Below are positions 9,484-17,273 of a stretch of 64,000 bases of DNA, piece by piece (position 1 is the stretch's first letter; each line of letters starts with the position of its first letter). The notes beneath the pieces were generated by a model, which saw only the letters and a program-made list of their open reading frames with translations, searched no databases and was not told the DNA's origin. This DNA is from Azospirillum sp. 47_25 (GTDB lineage Bacteria > Pseudomonadota > Alphaproteobacteria > RF32 > CAG-239), in the NCBI GenBank assembly GCA_001917125.1, contig MNTU01000044.1:1-64000 (forward strand). The letters run 5' to 3'. The position numbers and the translations under genes were made by a program.

Positions 9484-9888
9484 ATGATGGATATTGAAGA
9501 ACTGACGGATAACTTCTCTTTCTGCGAGACATGGGAAGAGCGTTACGGCTATATCATCGACCTCGGCAGCAAGCTTGAAAATCTGGACGCGCAGTTTAAA
9601 ACGCCGCAATGGAAAGTGCCCGGCTGTCAGTCGCAGGTGTGGCTGGTGCCGGAATACAAAGACGGCAGAATTCATTTCCGCGGCGACAGTGACGCGGTAA
9701 TTGTCCGTGGTCTGATCGCCATTGTGCTGATTGTCTATAATGACAAATCCCCATCGGAAATTAAAAACATTGCCATTGAGGATATTTTTGCTAAACTCGG
9801 ATTACAGGATAATTTGAGCCCCAGCCGCCGCAACGGTTTAATGTCTATGGTCAACAAAATAAAGTTTTATGCCGAACAGGGTATGTGA
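9484..9888 (+). CDS. sufE: Sulfur acceptor protein SufE
   Basis: A 134-aa cytoplasmic protein that takes persulfide sulfur from SufS. The active Cys is Cys48 in KVPGCQSQVW. Other family marks are EERYGYIIDLG near the N-terminus and LGLQDNLSPSRRNGL near the C-terminus. The start overlaps a GGGGGAAATGATG context, and either of two adjacent ATGs could be used. The sucC-like gene begins 3 bp after its stop. Confidence 0.95.
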   Translation: MMDIEELTDNFSFCETWEERYGYIIDLGSKLENLDAQFKTPQWKVPGCQSQVWLVPEYKDGRIHFRGDSDAVIVRGLIAIVLIVYNDKSPSEIKNIAIEDIFAKLGLQDNLSPSRRNGLMSMVNKIKFYAEQGM

Positions 9889-9891
9889 TTG

Positions 9892-11094
9892 ATGAATATT
9901 CACGAGTATCAGGCCAAACGGATTATCAGCCAATACGGAATAAACATTCCCAAGGGGCGGATAGCCTACACGCCGCTGGAGGCTAAAAATGCGGCTTTGG
10001 CGGTGGCCTATCGCGGCCCCTGGATGCTCAAAGCGCAGATACAGTCCGGTGCCCGCAATCACGGACGTTTTCTGGAAAAGTCTGCCGGCCGCCGCAGCGG
10101 TATCCGCCTGGTCAAACACCGCCGCGAGATTATGGAAGAAGCCGGCAAAATGCTCGGTGCAACGCTGGTAACGCCGCAGACGGGCCCCAAAGGAAAGCTT
10201 GTCAGCCGCATTTATGTCGAAGCTTTTACCAAAGTCAGAAAAATTTTTTATGCCGGATTGGTGATTGACCGGATGAATGCTGCGATAACCCTGTTGGTCG
10301 CGGATATCCGTGAGCATGAAATCTCCGAGCTGGCCGTCAATGAACCTGAAAAGATTCTGCGCCTGAATCTTGATTTGATTACCGGTGCCAGCCCCGAACA
10401 GATTCACCAGGTGCTGGAGTTTTTGGAATTGCAGCCCAAAAGCATCCGCAGCCTTGAAACCTTTATCAACGGGTTGCACCAGGCTTTTGTCGATTGTGAC
10501 GCAACCATGCTGGAAATCAATCCGGCCGGCGTGGATGCCAAAGGAAACATTATCGCACTGGATGCCAAGTTGTCGATAGATGACAATGCCATGTACCGCC
10601 ATAAAGACTTGAAACCGCTGCAAGATGAATACGAGACCGAAGAACGGGAGCTGAAAGCCGGCAAATACGGTTTTCAATACAGTTCTTTTGACGGTTCCAT
10701 CGGCTGCATTGTCAACGGCGACGGCATCGCGCTGGCGGCCATGGATTTAATTCGGGAAAAAGGCGAGGGAACGGCCTGCTTCTTAAACGTTAAGGGCGGT
10801 GTGGACAAAGATAAAATAGCCGCCGGCATAAAAATCATTATGACCAATCCCCGTGTCGAGGGAATTTTGATTAATGTTCTCGGCGGCTTTTTGCGGTGCA
10901 ATTTGCTGGCGGAAGGCATTGTTGCCGCCGCTTCCGAGGTTGGTTTGAACGTGCCGCTGGTCGTCCGTTTTGAAGGAACCAACAAAGACGAGGCCAAAGA
11001 AATTCTCGAACATTCCAAACTGCCTTTGATTATTGCCGACAGCATGGAAGATTCGGTTGATAAACTTATTGCCGCAATGGAGGCCAGTGACTGA
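9892..11094 (+). CDS. Divergent succinyl-CoA ligase beta-subunit-like protein (SucC paralogue)
   Basis: About 400 aa with the overall SucC architecture. The ATP-grasp N-terminal half begins MNIHEYQAK, the canonical SucC start. The C-terminal CoA-ligase domain contains NVLGGFLRCNLLAEGIVAAA. The Glu that contacts the phospho-histidine is kept (MLEINPAG). The glycine-rich ATP loop, normally of the GGRGKAGG type after KAQ, is here SGARNHGRFLEK with extra residues, so nucleotide binding may be altered. It follows sufE directly and overlaps the SucD-like gene by 1 bp. It could be a specialised acyl-CoA ligase or a pseudoenzyme. The TCA-cycle sucCD could lie elsewhere in the genome. Confidence 0.75.
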   Translation: MNIHEYQAKRIISQYGINIPKGRIAYTPLEAKNAALAVAYRGPWMLKAQIQSGARNHGRFLEKSAGRRSGIRLVKHRREIMEEAGKMLGATLVTPQTGPKGKLVSRIYVEAFTKVRKIFYAGLVIDRMNAAITLLVADIREHEISELAVNEPEKILRLNLDLITGASPEQIHQVLEFLELQPKSIRSLETFINGLHQAFVDCDATMLEINPAGVDAKGNIIALDAKLSIDDNAMYRHKDLKPLQDEYETEERELKAGKYGFQYSSFDGSIGCIVNGDGIALAAMDLIREKGEGTACFLNVKGGVDKDKIAAGIKIIMTNPRVEGILINVLGGFLRCNLLAEGIVAAASEVGLNVPLVVRFEGTNKDEAKEILEHSKLPLIIADSMEDSVDKLIAAMEASD

Positions 11095-11960
11095 TGTCGA
11101 TTCTCGTAAACAAAGAAACCAGAGTATTGATTCAGGGTATCACCGGTACCCAGGCTTCTTTTCACGTCAAACGCTCCATGGACTACGGCACGCGGATCGT
11201 TGCCGGTGTAACGCCGGGCAAAGGCGGCACTTTTCATCTGGACGTTCCTGTTTTTGATACGGTTAACGAAGCGGTTAAGGAAACCGGAGCCAATGCTTCG
11301 GTCATGTATGTTCCCGCTCGCTTTGTCAAATCAGCCGTCAAAGAAGCGGTGGAAGCCGGTCTGGAAACGACGGTCTGTATTGCCGACGGTCTGCCGATTA
11401 AGGATATGCTTGAAATTAAGGCCATGCTCAGGGGCTCCCGAACCCGTCTGATCGGCCCGAACACTCCGGGCATCATCACCCCGGGCGAGGCAAGGCTTGG
11501 AATTTTTCCGGAAAATATTCATACGCCCGGGCGGGTAGGCGTCATCTCCCGCTCGTCAACCCTGACTTATGAAGCCGTGCTTGAAACCAAGCGTGCCGGA
11601 ATGGGACAGTCCACCGTCATCGGTCTCGGTGACGACATGCTGGTCGGAACCGGTTTTGAAGAACTGCTTGACCTCTTTCACCAAGATGAGAAAACCGATG
11701 TTATTGTCATGATCGGGCAAATGGGCGGCACTTTTGAAGAAATCGGCGCCGATTTCTATAAAAATCTGCAGCATAAAAAGCCGGTTATCGGATTCGTTGC
11801 CGGAAACGCGGTTCCTTTCGGCCATAAAATGGGCTATGCCGGCGACATTATTACCAACGGACATATCACCGTGCAGGATAAAAAAGAGGCAATGGCCGCC
11901 GCCGGTATGATTGTGGTTGACAATATTAACGACATTCACAAAGAGCTGGCCAAACTCTGA
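11094..11960 (+). CDS. SucD-like alpha subunit lacking the catalytic histidine
   Basis: A 288-aa succinyl-CoA ligase alpha-subunit homologue with the N-terminal CoA-binding Rossmann domain (QGITGTQASFH, PGKGG) and NTPGIITPGE. In E. coli the phosphorylated residue is His246 in a GHAGAI motif. Here the aligned motif is MGYAGDII, so the His is Tyr248 (codon TAT, 11835–11837). The partner Glu208 of GEIGG is Gln209 in GQMGG. Other usually fixed positions also differ: RSSTLTYEA for RSGTLTYEA, and GLGDDML for GIGGDPI. The frame is intact and the gene is translationally coupled to its beta partner, so it looks maintained rather than decayed. A canonical phospho-His mechanism is not possible. Confidence 0.8.
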   Translation: MSILVNKETRVLIQGITGTQASFHVKRSMDYGTRIVAGVTPGKGGTFHLDVPVFDTVNEAVKETGANASVMYVPARFVKSAVKEAVEAGLETTVCIADGLPIKDMLEIKAMLRGSRTRLIGPNTPGIITPGEARLGIFPENIHTPGRVGVISRSSTLTYEAVLETKRAGMGQSTVIGLGDDMLVGTGFEELLDLFHQDEKTDVIVMIGQMGGTFEEIGADFYKNLQHKKPVIGFVAGNAVPFGHKMGYAGDIITNGHITVQDKKEAMAAAGMIVVDNINDIHKELAKL

Positions 11961-11993
11961 AAGTTTGAGGGGCGAAACAAGGAGTGTCGTTAA

Positions 11994-12716
11994 ATGCACC
12001 CGGTTTTTCAAAAAATCATCGATTTGCTTTTGCCGCCGCGTTGTTTGAAATGCGGCAAAATTCTCGGCACCGGCGGCGGTCTTTGCCCTGATTGTTTTAA
12101 CGAAATCACTTTTATTGCCAAACCTTACTGCTCCCGCTGCGGCAATCCTCTGCCGGCGCAGGCCCAGGGACGGGAAATGCTCTGCGGGCATTGTTTGGCC
12201 GATTCCCGTTCGCCGTTTCGCCTGAGCCGTTCGGCGGTTTATTATGATGAATATTCCAAGCCGCTGATATTGAATTTCAAATTCCGTGACCATACCGAAA
12301 ACGCATCTTTGCTGGCACGTTGGATGTGGCTGGGCGGAAAAGATATTTTTGCTGCCGGTGTTGACGTCATTGTTCCGATACCGCTTCACTACACCCGCCT
12401 GATTAAACGGCGCTACAATCAATCGGCCCTTCTTGCCGGAGAATTGGGACGGCTCTGCGGCGTGCCGGTTGACGTCAGGGCCGTCGTCCGTCATCGCAAA
12501 ACCAAACCGCAGGTCGAGTTCTCCGGGCATGAACGTGTAAAAAACGTCAAAAATGCATTCAGCGTCAAATACCCCGCCGTGCTGAAAGGGCGCCGTGTTC
12601 TGCTGCTGGATGATGTGATGACCACCGGTTCAACCCTGCGGGAATGCGCCAAAGCAATATTGAAAGCCGGGGCTGTTTCCGTCGATGCGCTGACCGTTGC
12701 CCGGGTTATCAAATAG
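11994..12716 (+). CDS. comF: ComF family phosphoribosyltransferase-like protein
   Basis: A 240-aa protein. The N-terminus carries a four-Cys zinc motif (CLKCGK, then LCPDC) and a second pair (YCSRCG, then LCGHC). The C-terminal half is a type I phosphoribosyltransferase fold with the PRPP loop VLLLDDVMTTGST. ComF proteins act in DNA uptake and processing in competent bacteria; in many alphaproteobacteria the role is unknown. It starts 33 bp after the sucD-like stop, with AAGGAG upstream. Confidence 0.88.
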   Translation: MHPVFQKIIDLLLPPRCLKCGKILGTGGGLCPDCFNEITFIAKPYCSRCGNPLPAQAQGREMLCGHCLADSRSPFRLSRSAVYYDEYSKPLILNFKFRDHTENASLLARWMWLGGKDIFAAGVDVIVPIPLHYTRLIKRRYNQSALLAGELGRLCGVPVDVRAVVRHRKTKPQVEFSGHERVKNVKNAFSVKYPAVLKGRRVLLLDDVMTTGSTLRECAKAILKAGAVSVDALTVARVIK

Positions 12717-12793
12717 CCGGTTTACTTTTGCCGCGGACAATGCTATAAAAAAGACAGAATTTTTTATTATTAATCTTTAAAATTAAAGCGAAA

Positions 12794-13354
12794 ATGGAAA
12801 ATTGTGATGAAAAGGCTAAAGTTTTAGCCAGCAAGTATTTGTTCAAAAAACCCTGGCTGACGGTTCGGCAAGAAAAAATCGAACTGCCCAACGGCGTGAT
12901 TGTCCCTGAATATTATATTTTGGAATATCCTGACTGGGTGAACACCCTGGCGATAACCAAAGATAAAAAATTTGTGATGATTCGCCAGTATCGCCATGGC
13001 TCGCAAACCACCAATTATGAATTTTGCGGCGGCTGTGTTGACCCCGAAGATGAATCGCCGATGGCGGCGGCACAGCGGGAATTGTTTGAAGAAACCGGCT
13101 ATGGCAACGGCACCTGGAAAATGAACATGAAAATGTCCACCAACCCCAGCACCAATGCCAACTGGACTTATAATTTCATTGCCGAAGATGTTGAACTGCT
13201 CGACAGCAAACAGCATCTTGACGGCGGCGAATGCCTGACCGTTCACTTGCTGACGCTGGATGAAATTAAACGGCTGCTTAAGGAAAACGGCATTATCCAG
13301 TCGTTGCACGCCTGTGCATTGTGGAAATACATTGCCGAAAACCATTTGCTTTGA
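12794..13354 (+). CDS. Nudix hydrolase, ADP-ribose pyrophosphatase-like
   Basis: A 186-aa protein. The Nudix box is visible at about residues 77–100: Gly followed by Glu, then AAAQRELFEETGYG. The preceding RQYRHGSQ and EFCGGCVD strands are typical of the ADP-ribose/ADP-sugar subgroup. It probably hydrolyses nucleoside-diphosphate-linked substrates; the exact substrate is not determined. It is followed by an intrinsic terminator. Confidence 0.85.
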   Translation: MENCDEKAKVLASKYLFKKPWLTVRQEKIELPNGVIVPEYYILEYPDWVNTLAITKDKKFVMIRQYRHGSQTTNYEFCGGCVDPEDESPMAAAQRELFEETGYGNGTWKMNMKMSTNPSTNANWTYNFIAEDVELLDSKQHLDGGECLTVHLLTLDEIKRLLKENGIIQSLHACALWKYIAENHLL

Positions 13355-13368
13355 CAATTATGATGCAA

Positions 13369-13399
13369 AAGCCCCGGCCTTTTGGCGCGGGGCTCTTTT
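13369..13399 (+). terminator. Intrinsic terminator after the Nudix gene
   Basis: GCCCCG (13371–13376) pairs with CGGGGC (13388–13393), with further pairing inside. CTCTTTTA follows. Confidence 0.75.
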
Positions 13400-13418
13400 A
13401 TAAAACGGAACCGTAAAT

Positions 13419-13904
13419 ATGAAAACAGCCAAATTTTTGCTTGTCTTTGCCGCCTGCGCAGTGCTTTATCGGGTCTTTGAACCCGTTTATCAGGCCGAAA
13501 CCCCGTACAGCCGGAGCGAATTTGAACAGGTGTCGTCTTTTCTGCTTTACAAACGTCAGCACCTGGAAGCTTATGTCCGTTATTGTGCTCAGCAAAATTA
13601 TCGCTTGGAAAAAATGCCCGCGGCGTTTGAACAGCAGCATGCCCGACAGATAAAGGCGGCGGATGATTTTGTCTTCCGTTTTCAGCCGCAGGAACGCCGG
13701 GCGTTTTATGCGGAGCTGAACCGGGCTTATGCCGAAATGGAACCGGAAATGCTGGATAAGCTCGAACAGTCTTATAATCAAAACCGCCAGATATATGAAT
13801 CCGCCGGACAATCTTTCAGCCGTTATGAATTTTGCCAATGGCTGGATAACCATCCCGAAATCCTGTTTAAGGGAAAAACTGACAAAGAGTTTGATAATAA
13901 CTGA
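13419..13904 (+). CDS. Secreted/periplasmic hypothetical protein
   Basis: A 161-aa protein. The N-terminal hydrophobic segment (KFLLVFAACAVLYRVF) is a signal peptide or anchor. The rest is charged and helical, with many Gln, Glu, Tyr and Arg residues. No domain is recognised. A terminator hairpin precedes it, so it probably has its own promoter within 13355–13418. Confidence 0.6.
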   Translation: MKTAKFLLVFAACAVLYRVFEPVYQAETPYSRSEFEQVSSFLLYKRQHLEAYVRYCAQQNYRLEKMPAAFEQQHARQIKAADDFVFRFQPQERRAFYAELNRAYAEMEPEMLDKLEQSYNQNRQIYESAGQSFSRYEFCQWLDNHPEILFKGKTDKEFDNN

Positions 13905-13907
13905 AAA

Positions 13908-13935
13908 CTGCCGCAGGGAATTTTCCCCGCGGCAG
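13908..13935. terminator. Hairpin between convergent genes
   Basis: CTGCCGC and GCGGCAG arms enclose GGGAA/TTCCC-type inner pairing. A T-rich stretch follows on the minus strand, so it probably ends the minus-strand XRE gene as well as the plus-strand gene. Confidence 0.55.
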
Positions 13936-13962
13936 TGTCGGTTAACATATTCCGGTAGCCGT

Positions 13963-14196
13963 CTAAGTCAAAATACTGTTGCGGTCAACTTTCAGCCGGC
14001 GCCATTCCTCCAAGGCCGCCGCGTCGCTCTCGGCGCAGAATTCCAAATCTATCTTGATTTTACAGTCATAAAAGCTCGCCAGATAACTCAGCATTCCCCA
14101 GTGAATATAGGCCCTTCCGCTTTCAACATGGTCAAAATAATGCGGAGAAACATTGGTCTTCATCGCCAGTTCCTCCAGCGTAACCCCGTACATCAT
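13963..14196 (-). CDS. Small XRE-type helix-turn-helix protein, possibly 5'-truncated
   Basis: 77 aa from the first ATG. The sequence VTLEELAMKTNVSPHYFDHVESGRAYIH is an XRE-type HTH (helices 2–4). The helix 1 that normally precedes it (FVEVWLYERRMMYG) is encoded upstream of the ATG in the same frame, back to a TAA near 14245, but has no ATG start. The 5' end of the gene may therefore have been cut off by the inverted-repeat element at 14259–14411, or a non-ATG start is used. It is probably a DNA-binding regulator if expressed. Confidence 0.5.
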   Translation of the reverse strand: MMYGVTLEELAMKTNVSPHYFDHVESGRAYIHWGMLSYLASFYDCKIKIDLEFCAESDAAALEEWRRLKVDRNSILT

Positions 14197-14258
14197 CCGC
14201 CGCTCATAGAGCCAAACTTCAACGAAAGTCAGGCAAAGATAATTTGGTTAAAACAAAA

Positions 14259-14411
14259 CCCACCTTTGAAACTAAAGGTGGGGGAGTTAGAAACTGTAGA
14301 AGAACAGCCCAGGTTATTCGTGCATAGCCTTATTTCCCCGGCTCCCCTCGAAAGGAGTCGTTCTTTTCTTCTAGGAGTTTCTAAGCTCCGCAGTTCATCT
14401 CTGAACTGCGG
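14259..14411. ncRNA. 153-bp folded inverted-repeat element (MITE or IS200/IS605-type omega-RNA-like)
   Basis: Three nested parts are visible. A left hairpin has CCCACCTTT (14259–14267) with AAAGGTGGG (14274–14282). A long central stem has GGAG–TTAGAAACT–TAGAAGA (14283–14303) facing TCTTCTA–AGTTTCTAA–CTCC (14367–14389), with an inner CTCC…GGAG hairpin. A right hairpin has CCGCAGTTC (14388–14396) with GAACTGCGG (14403–14411). No ORF is contained. The layout resembles the structured ends and guide-RNA scaffolds of IS200/IS605-type elements or their non-autonomous (PATE/MITE) derivatives, but I cannot confirm the family. It lies between murA and the XRE gene, both on the minus strand. Confidence 0.45.
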
Positions 14412-14456
14412 AAACCATTCTAAAGGTTAAAAGTTAAATTGCAATTAAAATCTGTC

Positions 14457-15749
14457 TTAGTCAGCTTCTTTAATCCGCTCAATATCGGCACCGACGGCAC
14501 GCAGCTTCTCGTCTAATTTTTCATAGCCGCGATCCAAATGATACACACGGTTTACGACAGTTTCGCCTTCAGCTGCCAAACCGGCCAGCACCAGTGCGAA
14601 AGAAGCGCGCAAATCCGTTGCCATAACCGGTGCGCCCGACAGACGCTTAACCCCGCGCACAATGGCTGAGGCATGCCCGTGTACGTTAATGTTGGCTCCC
14701 ATGCGCATCAGCTCGGGCACATGCATAAAACGGTTTTCCCAAATATTTTCCGTCACCAGCGAGGCGCCTTCCGAAACTGTCATCAAAGCCATAAACTGCG
14801 CCTGCAAATCAGTCGGAAAACCGGGATAGTAGTCGGTCATAATATCTTGTCCCGTCAGCGTTTTGCCTTTGGCATCAATCAACAGGCTGTCCTTGCCTTC
14901 TTCCACGCTGACGCCCATCGCCCGCAGAATTTCAATCGGAGTTCGCAGCGTAGATGCCTGAGCATTGATGAGTTCCAGCCGTCCGTTGGTAATTGCCGCG
15001 GCAATGGCATAGGAACCGGCTTCAATCCGGTCGGCGATAACTTTATGCTGCGCACCGTGCAGCTTGTCCACGCCCTGAATGGTCAGCTTTGAACTGTCAC
15101 GACCCTCGATTTTGGCCCCCATAGCGGTTAAAAGGTCAATCAAATCGCCGATTTCCGGTTCTTTGGCCGCATTTTCGATCACCGTTTCGCCTTCGGCCAG
15201 CGTTGCCGCCATCAAGATATTGCAGGTTGCGCCGACGGAAGCGGTGTGAAAAGTGATGTGTGCCCCTTTAAGACGCCCTTTGATGTCGGCATGAACATAG
15301 CCGTTTTTGATTTCGATTGTGGCTCCCATCTGTTCCAGCGATGACAGGTGAATGTCCATCGGACGGGCGCCGATGGCACAGCCGCCGGGCAGCGAAAGCT
15401 CAACATGTCCTTCCCGTGCCAAAACCGGCCCCAAAACATAATAAGAGGCGCGCATCTTGCGTACATAATCGTAAGGGGCAATCAAACTGGAGAACTTTTG
15501 CGTCCGGTAAGAATAAGTCTTGGTTGCATGTCCGTCAACAAAATCGTCAAAACTGTCAATTTGCGTTCCCATCTGTTCCAGCAGGGCATTCATTGAACGA
15601 ATGTCGGATAACATCGGCATATTCGTCAGCGTTACGGTCTCATCCGTCAGCAGGCTGGCGCAAATCAAAGGCAAAGCCGCGTTTTTGGCACCGCTGATAT
15701 AAATTTGTCCGTTCAGGCGGTTGCCGCCGATTATTTTAATCTTGTCCAT
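14457..15749 (-). CDS. murA: UDP-N-acetylglucosamine 1-carboxyvinyltransferase MurA
   Basis: A 430-aa enzyme for the first committed step of peptidoglycan synthesis, transferring enolpyruvate from PEP to UDP-GlcNAc. Family marks are ISGAKNAALPL near the N-terminus and the active-site Cys in LPGGCAIGARPMD, the fosfomycin target residue. The full-length EPSP-synthase-like two-domain fold is present. Its start lies inside the 3' end of the upstream 59-aa gene (14-bp overlap), so the two are probably co-transcribed. Confidence 0.97.
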   Translation of the reverse strand: MDKIKIIGGNRLNGQIYISGAKNAALPLICASLLTDETVTLTNMPMLSDIRSMNALLEQMGTQIDSFDDFVDGHATKTYSYRTQKFSSLIAPYDYVRKMRASYYVLGPVLAREGHVELSLPGGCAIGARPMDIHLSSLEQMGATIEIKNGYVHADIKGRLKGAHITFHTASVGATCNILMAATLAEGETVIENAAKEPEIGDLIDLLTAMGAKIEGRDSSKLTIQGVDKLHGAQHKVIADRIEAGSYAIAAAITNGRLELINAQASTLRTPIEILRAMGVSVEEGKDSLLIDAKGKTLTGQDIMTDYYPGFPTDLQAQFMALMTVSEGASLVTENIWENRFMHVPELMRMGANINVHGHASAIVRGVKRLSGAPVMATDLRASFALVLAGLAAEGETVVNRVYHLDRGYEKLDEKLRAVGADIERIKEAD

Positions 15750-15915
15750 GTTGGTTCTCCCGCTGGTTGTCCTCTGCTTCTTTGAGTTTTTCTCTGGCTT
15801 CCTGCTGTTTCTTGCGTTTTTGCAGATTCTTTTGCAAAGCCTTTGCCTCGCGGTTAAACCGCTCTTGGCTGCGCGGCCCGTGCGCGGTGTTCTTCTTTTC
15901 TTTGGTCTCGGTCAT
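15736..15915 (-). CDS. 59-aa charged protein overlapping murA
   Basis: A short minus-strand ORF starts at ATG 15915 (MTETKEKKNTAHGPRSQERF) and ends 14 bp inside the murA start. The product is highly basic and Gln/Lys/Glu-rich with predicted coiled-coil helix and no hydrophobic segment. Small basic proteins of this kind occur in alphaproteobacteria (for example DUF4169-like), but I cannot assign the family. The overlap with murA suggests translational coupling. Confidence 0.55.
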   Translation of the reverse strand: MTETKEKKNTAHGPRSQERFNREAKALQKNLQKRKKQQEAREKLKEAEDNQRENQHGQD

Positions 15916-16005
15916 CTCAAAACCCCGTTAGTTGATAATGCCCTCATTTTAATCCCGAGAAGTTAAGAAAAGGTGAGTTTTGCCGGAAATCACGGTTAAG
16001 GCGTT

Positions 16006-16416
16006 TTACTCTTTCGGCAGGGGAGTCAGATTAACGGTTGCCACTTCATCAAGATAGTACATATCCCCGGTAATCGGATCGACGATAAACCAGCCGATTA
16101 ATCCGCCGAAAAGAATATTGCCGAACCAGTACCAGTTGCTGACGTGATAGTCAATGGTGGTAAAACCGGTGGCATATCCGTCTTTGGAGGCTTTAATAAT
16201 ATATTTTTCCGGGTTGAAATAACCGGATTTGGACGATTTTAAATAAACGGTAGTTGGTGTTTGTCCGCTGTAAACAACGGCACCGGAAGAATTTGTCACT
16301 TCAATTTTGGCATTTTCAACATTGGCCTGAATCGGAACAATTTGCGTATTGTCTCTGATAATGCTGGCGCACCCGGTCAAAACAAGGAAACACATTAAAA
16401 TATTTAGTCTTTTCAT
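16006..16416 (-). CDS. Lipoprotein, PEGA-like, unknown function
   Basis: A 136-aa protein with signal peptide and lipobox LTGC at about residues 13–16. The middle part contains a short beta-rich stretch (AKIEVTNSSGAVVYSGQTP) that resembles PEGA-type repeats. A C-terminal hydrophobic patch (WFGNILFGGLIGWFIVDP) resembles the end of other small bacterial lipoproteins. It is the last gene with core-like base composition before the AT-rich island. Confidence 0.65.
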   Translation of the reverse strand: MKRLNILMCFLVLTGCASIIRDNTQIVPIQANVENAKIEVTNSSGAVVYSGQTPTTVYLKSSKSGYFNPEKYIIKASKDGYATGFTTIDYHVSNWYWFGNILFGGLIGWFIVDPITGDMYYLDEVATVNLTPLPKE

Positions 16417-16494
16417 CGGCTTTTCCTGTAATAAAGTTTAATTCTGACAGCATAAAAATATCTGCAATTTAAGCTTGTGTCAAATATTAAAAAA

Positions 16495-16600
16495 AGGTAC
16501 CGCCTGCAGCGCGGTTGTCAGACTGATGAGTATGAAGAATTTAAGAAATTAACAAGGAAAATGAAAGAGGTTGCAATAAACTTCAATCTAAATCTGGCAA
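16495..16600. repeat. Attachment-like repeat R1 (diverged, left boundary)
   Basis: About 20 of the first 30 bases match R2–R4 position by position (AGGTAC for TGGTGC at the start, CAGACT for CGGACT at the end). The following sequence again encodes a tail like DEYEEFKKLTRKMKEV. It marks the left edge of the AT-rich block. Confidence 0.5.
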
Positions 16601-16888
16601 TGCTGTACCGATAACTGTAATTTCGGCGAGAAGCAGAATAAACATTGCCGCCAAATATCTAAATTTTTCAAATTGCTTTATTTTTTTGGGAAATTTATTC
16701 GTGAAAATAAGAACTGAAAAAATGACATATATGGTAATAAATAGGTAGCCCAAAATTTCAACCGCTCTTCCCATAAAATAATAAAGGCTCTCAATATTTA
16801 TTAAAAAAAACACACCCCAAAACATCAAACATGTGAGGAGGGAAAAGAAAATAGCCCAAAAAACCAGCGATTTAAATTTAGCTTTCAT
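16583..16888 (-). CDS. Small multi-pass membrane protein, unknown
   Basis: About 101 aa from ATG 16888; the in-frame TTG at 16903 is less likely. Three hydrophobic segments are clear: SLVFWAIFFSLLTCLMFWGV, an ILGYLFITIYVIFSVLIF stretch, and a C-terminal LAAMFILLLAEITVIG. It is AT-rich. The start codon lies within one arm of a 17-bp perfect inverted repeat, so translation may be controlled by RNA folding. It shares segment 1 with the next gene upstream and could be its partner or immunity protein. The function is not known. Confidence 0.5.
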   Translation of the reverse strand: MKAKFKSLVFWAIFFSLLTCLMFWGVFFLINIESLYYFMGRAVEILGYLFITIYVIFSVLIFTNKFPKKIKQFEKFRYLAAMFILLLAEITVIGTALPDLD

Positions 16889-16934
16889 GTGAGAATATCT
16901 CAAGGTTTGTTCATCTGTTGAGATATTCTCACAT
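16887..16934. promoter_or_regulatory. 17-bp perfect inverted repeat over a start codon
   Basis: Arms 16887–16903 and 16918–16934 (ATGTGAGAATATCTCAA and its complement) are separated by 14 bases. It contains the ATG of the minus-strand membrane protein and lies downstream of the 95-aa gene. It could be an operator, an attenuator or a start-codon-masking hairpin. Confidence 0.6.
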
Positions 16935-16951
16935 ATTTATAAAATCGTCAA

Positions 16952-17239
16952 TTATGGAAGTTTTCTTTCTAACCAATTGATACATTTGCCTCTGTTTTCT
17001 AAGCCATAATGTAATCCCTTCCAGTTATTGACGATATCTTTTGCGCTGTCTTTGAAAATATTGCCAATTCCGCCATAACGCTTTCTGGTCTCAGAACTTA
17101 CAGACTTTTTAGTTAAGTCATAGGCTTCTTTTAGCAAACCTGCTGTCCAACCTCCGGTTGCCTCCAGTTTTCCGCCTTTCCCGGCGAGACAGCTCATATT
17201 CGGCTCGGCCTGACTTGCTCTGCATTCAATAATAGCCAT
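16952..17239 (-). CDS. Hypothetical 95-aa protein of island segment 1
   Basis: 95 aa from ATG 17239, or about 81 aa from the internal Met (MSCLAGKGGKLEATGGW). The C-terminal half (YGGIGNIFKDSAKDIVNNWKG) is helical and basic. The ATG abuts the hairpin at 17240–17270 with no ribosome binding site, so the real start is uncertain and the gene may be a 3' remnant fused to a segment end. No family is recognised. An effector/immunity pairing with the membrane protein downstream is only a guess. Confidence 0.35.
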   Translation of the reverse strand: MAIIECRASQAEPNMSCLAGKGGKLEATGGWTAGLLKEAYDLTKKSVSSETRKRYGGIGNIFKDSAKDIVNNWKGLHYGLENRGKCINWLERKLP

Positions 17240-17272
17240 TAAAAAAGCCCTCTCAAAAGGAGGGCTTTTTTA
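17240..17272. terminator. Hairpin terminator at the end of segment 1
   Basis: GCCCTC and GAGGGC arms with A-rich and T-rich flanks on both sides make it symmetrical. It stands directly next to the TGGTGC of repeat R2, as another hairpin does before R3. Confidence 0.75.
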
Positions 17273-17273
17273 A

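Noticed and set aside
14259-14411. A plain double terminator between murA and the XRE gene
   Set aside because: The central complementary arms of about 20 bases are more than a terminator needs, though the outer hairpins could also act as terminators.
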